Source: Planctomycetaceae bacterium | Lineage (GTDB): Bacteria; Planctomycetota; Planctomycetia; Pirellulales; Thermoguttaceae | Direction of reading: 5' to 3' | Length of the DNA: 5,554 nt | Assembly: GCA_003532715.1 (NCBI GenBank) | Contig: DOEZ01000709.1 | Coordinates: forward strand, 3,042-8,595 | Part shown: in pieces, positions 1 through 3,729 of the stretch | Layout of the letters: every line of letters begins with the position of its first letter | Numbering within the stretch: the stretch's first letter is position 1 | Made by a program: the position numbers and the translations under genes | The notes under the pieces: generated by a model | What the model saw: the letters and a program-made list of their open reading frames with translations, nothing else | The model's database searches: none | Told to the model about the DNA's origin: nothing

Positions 1-248
1 GAACGGCCCCATTGGCCGACCGTGGAGCTTTGAACGTCCTTCAGTCGCCCCGTGGCCAGCACGATGACGCCCAGCGCCACGGTCGACGCAAGGGTCGAGA
101 ACATCAGCATTTCGACGACGCTCAGATGCCGTAGCGTGAGCTTGAACGCCGAAGCGACGGTCGACCAAAGCAAGACGGCCGCCAGCGCGCTGGCGTAAGC
201 CTCGCGTTGACGAGTCGCACGCTGGTGGGTCGGCGTGACCATGCTCAT
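1..248 (-). CDS. EamA/DMT-family membrane transporter, N-terminal part (runs off left edge)
   Basis: The first 82 codons of an integral membrane protein are visible; the rest lies beyond the left edge. After a basic, polar N-terminus (residues 1-16) come two likely membrane helices at about 18-35 and 44-66. The pattern LLWST near residue 26, then a second helix starting after SVVEM, looks like the first two helices of EamA (drug/metabolite transporter) proteins, which usually have ten helices and about 300 residues and export or import small metabolites. The substrate cannot be told from this part. The start at 248 follows directly after an in-frame TAG, so the frame cannot extend further upstream; an ATG at 242 is the alternative. 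An AAGGA lies 13 bases before the 248 start, rather far for a Shine-Dalgarno site. The gene begins 24 bases after the ThuA-domain gene on the same strand, so the two are probably co-transcribed. The family call rests on a short fragment. Confidence 0.72.
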   Translation of the reverse strand, partial: MSMVTPTHQRATRQREAYASALAAVLLWSTVASAFKLTLRHLSVVEMLMFSTLASTVALGVIVLATGRLKDVQSSTVGQWGR

Positions 249-272
249 CTATCCGCGGCCATCCTTGGTGCG

Positions 273-1247
273 TTACTGCTTCGGCTTATCGTCGCACTCC
301 AAATCGCCCGTCGCATATTGAATGCCATCGAGGAAGAACCGAAGCATCGACCCCGTTTCAAAGCTCTCGGGCTGGTGCGACGGCCCGGCGTAGAAGACAC
401 GGCCCTTGCCGTATGGCTTGATCCAGGCCACGTAACGCGTATCGCCCGTCACGCGAGGATTCGACCGGCTCTTCTCATCCAGTTTCGTCACGTCCATTTC
501 CAGCAGCGGGCGGAAGTCCTTCTTCTTGTACGCTCCCTTGAATAAATACGGCTCGTCAACGTGAACGAACCCCTTTCCCGCGAACGCGGCCAAGAGCGGG
601 TGGTCGGGTTGGACCAGATTCAAAGCCACCTCCTGCAATCGTGGGTGAAAATCGAAGCTGCCGCCGACCATCTCGCCGAATTCCGCCGAATTATTCAACA
701 GCGTCAGGCCGCCATGCACGCAAACGAGCCCCTTGCCCGAGGCGACGTAATCGAGCAGACTCTGTTCGAGCTCGTTGGCGAACTTCTGGCGATCGTCCGG
801 CGTCCAGTCCTTGTACTTCTCTCCCACCTTCTTGTCGTATTTGGCTTTGTTGTTCAACACATCGAGAAACAAGTTGCGCGCCGGGCCGACCGAACACGTG
901 TTGTTCAAGACAATCGCGTCGAACTCCTTGATCCGTTCGGGCAAGAAGACCTCGATATCGTTGTCGTGAACCACCTCGAACGCCCCCGACTTTTTGCCGA
1001 GAATCTCGATGACGGCCGCCGTGTGGGGAATCACATGGTGGTAGTACCCGGTCGAAAGCGAAAAGACCAATACGCGACGTGGCGCCTTCGGCTCGGCCGC
1101 CGACGCGGCGGGAGCCAGCGTTTCAATCTTCGCCTTCCACTCGGCGGTCGGCGGAACGATCTTTCCCTTCGGGGCCGGCGCCGTCTCGACCGCGAAAACT
1201 GGAACCGAGAGAAACAGAAACGCAAGCGCGAAGCACGATCGTGTCAT
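273..1247 (-). CDS. Secreted ThuA-domain protein
   Basis: A 324-residue protein with an N-terminal signal peptide (basic MTR, hydrophobic core 5-18, likely signal peptidase I cleavage after VFA at residue 19), so it is probably exported to the periplasm. After a proline/alanine-rich linker (20-57), residues 58-316 form a ThuA domain, which has a class I glutamine-amidotransferase-like fold. Visible marks are RVLVFSLSTGYYHH (58-71), DAIVLNNT (110-117), GKGLVCVHGG (171-180), GGSFDFHP (195-202), DEPYLF (231-236) and GKGRVFYAGPSH (280-291). ThuA is named from trehalose utilisation in rhizobia. Planctomycetes have many secreted paralogues of uncertain role, often linked to sugar breakdown, so the substrate here is unknown. 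The ATG at 1247 is chosen over upstream in-frame codons (as far as 1367) because AAGGAG sits 9 bases before it and the signal peptide begins there. An EamA-type transporter follows 24 bases downstream. Family certain; function open. Confidence 0.93.
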   Translation of the reverse strand: MTRSCFALAFLFLSVPVFAVETAPAPKGKIVPPTAEWKAKIETLAPAASAAEPKAPRRVLVFSLSTGYYHHVIPHTAAVIEILGKKSGAFEVVHDNDIEVFLPERIKEFDAIVLNNTCSVGPARNLFLDVLNNKAKYDKKVGEKYKDWTPDDRQKFANELEQSLLDYVASGKGLVCVHGGLTLLNNSAEFGEMVGGSFDFHPRLQEVALNLVQPDHPLLAAFAGKGFVHVDEPYLFKGAYKKKDFRPLLEMDVTKLDEKSRSNPRVTGDTRYVAWIKPYGKGRVFYAGPSHQPESFETGSMLRFFLDGIQYATGDLECDDKPKQ

Positions 1248-1263
1248 GTGAGTGAACTCCTTC

Positions 1264-1320
1264 GGTGGGACACGCTGTCGAGTGTAACAGCCGACGTACG
1301 GTGGGAATGGTTGGGTGGGA
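1264..1320. repeat. Three copies of GGTGGGA in the ThuA leader
   Basis: GGTGGGA occurs at 1264-1270, 1300-1306 and 1314-1320; in the minus-strand transcript each reads TCCCACC. All three lie between the predicted transcription start and the ribosome binding site. They could be binding sites for a regulator or simply C-rich leader sequence. The spacing (36 and 14 bases) is irregular and their role is unknown. Confidence 0.3.
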
Positions 1321-1358
1321 AATCGTGGCCGCGCCGCCCCGACGCCGCCGACCGATCC

Positions 1359-1364
1359 ATTATA
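1359..1364 (-). promoter_or_regulatory. Candidate -10 box of the ThuA/EamA unit
   Basis: Read on the minus strand this is a perfect TATAAT in otherwise GC-rich sequence, about 111 bases before the ThuA-domain start codon. With the usual 17-base spacing the -35 position reads GTGCGC, a poor match, so an activator or an alternative sigma factor may be needed. Transcription would start near 1352 and give a leader of about 105 bases. Confidence 0.5.
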
Positions 1365-1495
1365 CACGCCCGCTCCACCTCGCGCACAGTAGAAACCAAA
1401 GCACGGTCAACGCGATGCGGCTTTTCTCCGATCCGTCGCGGAAACTCCATTGAATGGAAAGGATGAACGGGTCCAGCTTTCGACGGTCATTACGG

Positions 1496-1522
1496 CTGTT
1501 CGCGGCCGAGCGGCCACAACAG
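1496..1522. repeat. Inverted repeat / stem-loop 1 of intergenic cluster
   Basis: CTGTT (1496-1500) pairs with AACAG (1518-1522). Inside, GGCC (1504-1507) pairs with GGCC (1512-1515) over a GAGC loop, with a small asymmetric internal loop between the two stems. No T-run follows on the plus strand, so it does not look like an intrinsic terminator. Confidence 0.4.
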
Positions 1523-1526
1523 GGCA

Positions 1527-1565
1527 TACACCCCCCTAAGGATGGTTCCGAAAGAACCGTGTGTA
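1527..1565. repeat. Nested inverted repeat / stem-loop 2 of intergenic cluster
   Basis: GGTTC (1544-1548) pairs with GAACC (1554-1558) over the loop CGAAA. A flanking T·G and A·T pair can extend the stem to 1542-1560. If C1549 pairs with G1554 instead, the loop becomes a GAAA tetraloop of the GNRA type with a single bulged C. An outer TACAC (1527-1531) can pair with GTGTA (1561-1565), enclosing a C-rich 5' side. Confidence 0.4.
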
Positions 1566-1595
1566 GGTCATAACTCTCGATGCACGAGGAGCAAT

Positions 1596-1626
1596 TGCAG
1601 GAAATGCCCCTGCGGTGGGGAATAGG
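1596..1626. repeat. Overlapping inverted repeats 3 of intergenic cluster
   Basis: GCAGG (1597-1601) can pair with CCTGC (1609-1613). As an alternative, CCCC near 1607-1610 can pair with GGGG near 1617-1620, and ATGCC near 1604-1608 with GGCAT at 1625-1629. These pairings exclude one another, so two folds are possible. The palindrome GCAATTGC (1591-1598) lies directly upstream. No function is known. Confidence 0.3.
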
Positions 1627-1665
1627 CATCGCATTCTCGACGATACAGAATCTTATCCCATTAAG

Positions 1666-1693
1666 TTGGCCGGTTTTCCCTGGTGCTTATCCT
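1666..1693 (+). promoter_or_regulatory. Weak candidate promoter of the repeat-protein/pilT unit
   Basis: TTGGCC (1666-1671) and TATCCT (1688-1693) are 16 bases apart; each matches four of six positions of the housekeeping -35 and -10 boxes. They lie in the least GC-rich part of the intergenic region, about 90 bases before the start codon of the repeat protein. The call is tentative. Confidence 0.28.
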
Positions 1694-1784
1694 GCCACCA
1701 ATGATTAGAATGGTCAGCAATCCATGGTGTTGTCCGCATCATGATGCTTCAGACCTTTTCTCTATGGATACTGGAGATGCTTCG

Positions 1785-2342
1785 ATGAAAAAGCCGACAA
1801 GATTTGTGATGAAAATGCGATCGCTGGGAGGCACGGCCGCCATGGCTGTTGCGTCTTGGACTCTGATTCTTGGCTGTTCGGCCGTTGGGATGGCCGCGTC
1901 GGGCGACAAGCCGACGGCCATCGCGCCGCCCGCCAAGACGTCGGCCGTCGGCACGTTGGCCCTTTCTCGTGTGTTGCCGAAGGGGGGAACGCTGGCCATG
2001 CCCGCTCTCGAAGCGTTCGCCAAACGCGGACGATTGGGCGTCCTCTCCGATTTCGTGCGTTTTTTCACGGACAACGAGGCGGAGCTACTGTCGGAAAACG
2101 ATACGCGGCTGCTTTCCGAAAACAAAACCAAGCTCTTGTCCGACAATCGACCGTCGCTGCTCAACGGCAACACGGTCAAACTGTTTTCGGACGTGAACAT
2201 CTTCTCGGGCATCAACGTCAACGTGAACATCCGCATCGAGAATAGTGGAAACAAGCAGGCGGAGGGGAATAAGGCGCGCGATCCGGGACCGACATACCAG
2301 AACCCGATCGTGCAGCCCACGCAGGAAACCATCCCGCGTTGA
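1785..2342 (+). CDS. Exported octad-repeat protein, possible lipoprotein, unknown function
   Basis: A 185-residue protein of no family I recognise. Residues 1-16 are basic, followed by a hydrophobic stretch (about 17-38) typical of a signal peptide. LILGC ends in a cysteine at residue 31 and resembles a lipobox, though leucine at -2 is not the common choice; ordinary cleavage near VGMA is the alternative. The core (96-135) is five tandem 8-residue units with the pattern xNxxxL[LF]S, one of them ending in N. A degenerate unit precedes them (88-95), and a shortened unit plus an alternating hydrophobic stretch (INVNVNIRI, 143-151) follows. The tail (152-185) is polar and rich in N, G, P and Q. 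The repeats may form a small solenoid or stacked beta structure (inference). The ATG at 1785 is chosen because GGAG lies 8 bases before it and the signal peptide starts there; in-frame starts at 1683, 1701, 1710 and 1764 would bury the signal. The PilT gene follows after 34 bases. Confidence 0.82.
   Translation: MKKPTRFVMKMRSLGGTAAMAVASWTLILGCSAVGMAASGDKPTAIAPPAKTSAVGTLALSRVLPKGGTLAMPALEAFAKRGRLGVLSDFVRFFTDNEAELLSENDTRLLSENKTKLLSDNRPSLLNGNTVKLFSDVNIFSGINVNVNIRIENSGNKQAEGNKARDPGPTYQNPIVQPTQETIPR
2070..2189 (+). repeat. Five tandem 24-base units encoding an 8-residue repeat
   Basis: The units encode DNEAELLS, ENDTRLLS, ENKTKLLS, DNRPSLLN and GNTVKLFS. Asparagine at position 2 and leucine at position 6 are invariant; position 7 is L or F, and position 8 is S in four of five. 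The codons for the conserved residues differ between units (for instance CTA CTG, CTG CTT, CTC TTG and CTG CTC for the Leu-Leu pair), so the repeat is held at the protein level and is not a recent DNA duplication. Confidence 0.9.
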
Positions 2343-2376
2343 ACGAGACAAGCGAAGCCGATTTGGAGCAACGACC

Positions 2377-3555
2377 ATGCAGGATTCGCACGAACTTCCA
2401 CCCGGCGATCCATCGCTTTCGAGCCTCGGCCAGCAATCGCAAGAGGGTGCCTATCTGATGCGGCTGTTTCAGACGGCCGAGCGGATCAACGCCTCCGACA
2501 TCCACCTGATGCTCGGCGAGACGCCCTATTTTCGCGTTCCTGGCGGGCTGGCCTCGCGCAAGGGGCCGGGGCTCGCCGATGGTCACGTCGAATTGATCAT
2601 GGGCTGCACTCTCAATGACGAACGGCGAAAGGCGTATCACAATCGCGGCTACGTCGATTATGCCCACGAGGACGTGATTCCGGTCCGTGAGAACGAGTCG
2701 CACCGCGTCCGCTATCGCATTCAGTTGTACAAAACCCGCGGCTCGATGGCCGCCGCTATTCGACGGATCAAGCTCGAAATTCCGAGTTTCGAGGAACTCC
2801 ACCTGCCGCCCGTCTACGAAGCGGCCATCCGACGGCGGCCCAAGGGAATCATCGTCGTCGGGGGCGAGACGGGCAGCGGCAAATCGACCACGCTGGCCGC
2901 CATGGTCAGCTACATCAACGCCCGCGAGATGAAACACGTCGTCACGATCGAGGACCCGATCGAATACATCATCGCCAACGACCAGAGTCGCATCAACCAG
3001 CGCGAAATGGGCCAGGATTTTCCGACCTACGCCGAGGCCCTTCGCGCGGTCGTTCGGCAGGATCCCGACGTCATCGTCATCGGCGAAATGCGCGACGCCG
3101 AAACAGTCCGCACGGCGATCACGGCGGCCGAGACGGGCCACCTGGTGCTCACCTCGCTGCACACGGCCGAGGTGGTCCAAACGTTCTACCGCATCCTCAA
3201 TTTCTTCGGCGAGGCCGAAAAAGAGGCCGTTCGAAAGAACCTGAGCACGACGCTCATCGCCATCATGAACCAGATGCTGCTCCCCTCGATCAAAAAGGAC
3301 GTCTCGCGCGTGCCCGCCACCGAAGTCCTTATCAACAACGCCGCGGTGAAGATGTACATCGAGCGGGGCGAAGAAAGCAAGCTCGAGGACATCATCGAAA
3401 GCGGCGAAGACGGCATGCGCAGCTTCAACTTCTCGCTCCACGAACTACATCGGACCGAGCACATCGACCGGGCGACCGCCCTGAAAGCCTCGCTCCACCC
3501 CGAAAAGCTCCGCACGCTGCTGACCTTCGAGGGGGGAATCAAGGCGAAGGACTAG
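2377..3555 (+). CDS. pilT: PilT-family type IV pilus ATPase
   Basis: A complete 392-residue cytoplasmic hexameric ATPase of the secretion/pilus superfamily; PilT members power retraction of type IV pili and twitching motility. The N-terminal domain (about 25-145) has ASDIHL (39-44). The ATPase core carries Walker A GGETGSGKST (162-171, Lys169), the Asp box VVTIEDPIEY (188-197), Walker B DPDVIVIGEMRD (229-240, Glu237) and the His box TGHLVLTSLHT (253-263). There is no tetracysteine zinc motif and no long N-terminal extension, which argues against the assembly ATPase PilB/GspE. The C-terminal part ends with GMRSF and an AL-rich stretch as in PilT and PilU; telling these apart would need a tree. 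Length is slightly above the usual 340-380, and the N-terminal domain has a longer hydrophilic loop (HEDVIPVRENESH, 101-113). The start at 2377 has GGAG 8 bases upstream. It lies 34 bases after the repeat-protein gene and is probably co-transcribed. No other pilus gene is in view. Confidence 0.95.
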   Translation: MQDSHELPPGDPSLSSLGQQSQEGAYLMRLFQTAERINASDIHLMLGETPYFRVPGGLASRKGPGLADGHVELIMGCTLNDERRKAYHNRGYVDYAHEDVIPVRENESHRVRYRIQLYKTRGSMAAAIRRIKLEIPSFEELHLPPVYEAAIRRRPKGIIVVGGETGSGKSTTLAAMVSYINAREMKHVVTIEDPIEYIIANDQSRINQREMGQDFPTYAEALRAVVRQDPDVIVIGEMRDAETVRTAITAAETGHLVLTSLHTAEVVQTFYRILNFFGEAEKEAVRKNLSTTLIAIMNQMLLPSIKKDVSRVPATEVLINNAAVKMYIERGEESKLEDIIESGEDGMRSFNFSLHELHRTEHIDRATALKASLHPEKLRTLLTFEGGIKAKD

Positions 3556-3573
3556 CGAGTCGTCACGCTCGAA

Positions 3574-3601
3574 GGCGTCCCTTCCCGGACGCCAAGGTTT
3601 T
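3574..3601 (+). terminator. Probable intrinsic terminator after pilT
   Basis: GGCGTCC (3574-3580) and GGACGCC (3587-3593) form a perfect 7-bp GC-rich stem over the loop CTTCCC, followed by AAGGTTTT. The stem begins 18 bases after the pilT stop codon. The T-run is short (four), so termination may be partial, but position and stem strength fit the end of the repeat-protein/pilT transcript. Confidence 0.65.
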
Positions 3602-3609
3602 GCTGGATT

Positions 3610-3638
3610 CGCGGCCGACACTCTTGACAGCGGCCGCG
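3610..3638. repeat. GC-rich inverted repeat round the putA -35 box
   Basis: CGCGGCCG (3610-3617) and CGGCCGCG (3631-3638) are perfect 8-base inverted arms separated by 13 bases. The spacer contains the TTGACA of the putative putA promoter. No T-run follows, so it is unlikely to be a second terminator. It could be an operator for a dimeric regulator, or a chance product of GC-rich sequence. Confidence 0.45.
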
Positions 3639-3651
3639 CCGAGACGACAAT
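3624..3651 (+). promoter_or_regulatory. Candidate promoter of putA
   Basis: A perfect -35 box TTGACA (3624-3629) is followed after 16 bases by GACAAT (3646-3651), which matches four of six positions of the -10 consensus. Transcription would start near 3658 and give a leader of about 70 bases before the putA start codon. The pair lies downstream of the pilT terminator, consistent with putA being a separate transcript. Confidence 0.5.
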
Positions 3652-3729
3652 CATTACACATGTCGTTGTCTGGATTCACGCCGGACTTCCTTGTGCCCTA
3701 TGCCATTCAGCCGTTGCAGGAGCAAGCCC

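Larger units (their letters stand above)
1248..1784. other. Divergent intergenic region, 537 bases, no supported gene
   Basis: This region separates the minus-strand ThuA/EamA unit from the plus-strand repeat-protein/PilT unit. It holds the minus-strand promoter and leader (1248-1364), a stretch with nothing recognised (about 1366-1495), a group of inverted repeats (1496-1626) and a less GC-rich stretch (about 1621-1784) that is the likely promoter region for the plus-strand genes. Open frames inside it lack family resemblance and convincing ribosome binding sites. Confidence 0.7.

Noticed and set aside
561..1466. A 301-codon plus-strand open frame opposite the ThuA-domain gene
   Set aside because: It is antisense to a well-supported gene, its translation is arginine-rich low-complexity sequence with no recognised domain, and long antisense frames are common in GC-rich coding DNA.
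1360..1629. An 89-codon minus-strand open frame in the divergent intergenic region, with a hydrophobic C-terminal stretch
   Set aside because: No family resemblance, no clear ribosome binding site, and its stop codon overlaps the TATAAT box. The inverted repeats within it fit non-coding sequence better.
1683..1784. N-terminal extension of the octad-repeat protein from a GTG at 1683 or ATGs at 1701, 1710 or 1764
   Set aside because: An extension would place up to 34 extra residues before the signal peptide, and the best-placed GGAG serves the ATG at 1785.
2070..2189. Possibility that the 24-base tandem units are a CRISPR array or a mobile repeat
   Set aside because: The units have no spacers between them, are conserved only at protein level, and lie in frame within a coding region.
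2218..3441. A 407-codon minus-strand open frame opposite pilT
   Set aside because: It is antisense to a gene with all PilT ATPase motifs; the product looks like no family and is a by-product of codon bias.
3610..3638. Second terminator after pilT
   Set aside because: The stem is strong but its loop is 13 bases and no T-run follows on the plus strand; the hairpin at 3574-3593 is the better terminator.
3700..3729. Alternative putA start at the in-frame ATG at 3700
   Set aside because: It adds ten residues with no family match and lacks a ribosome binding site as good as the AGGAG 7 bases before the ATG at 3730.
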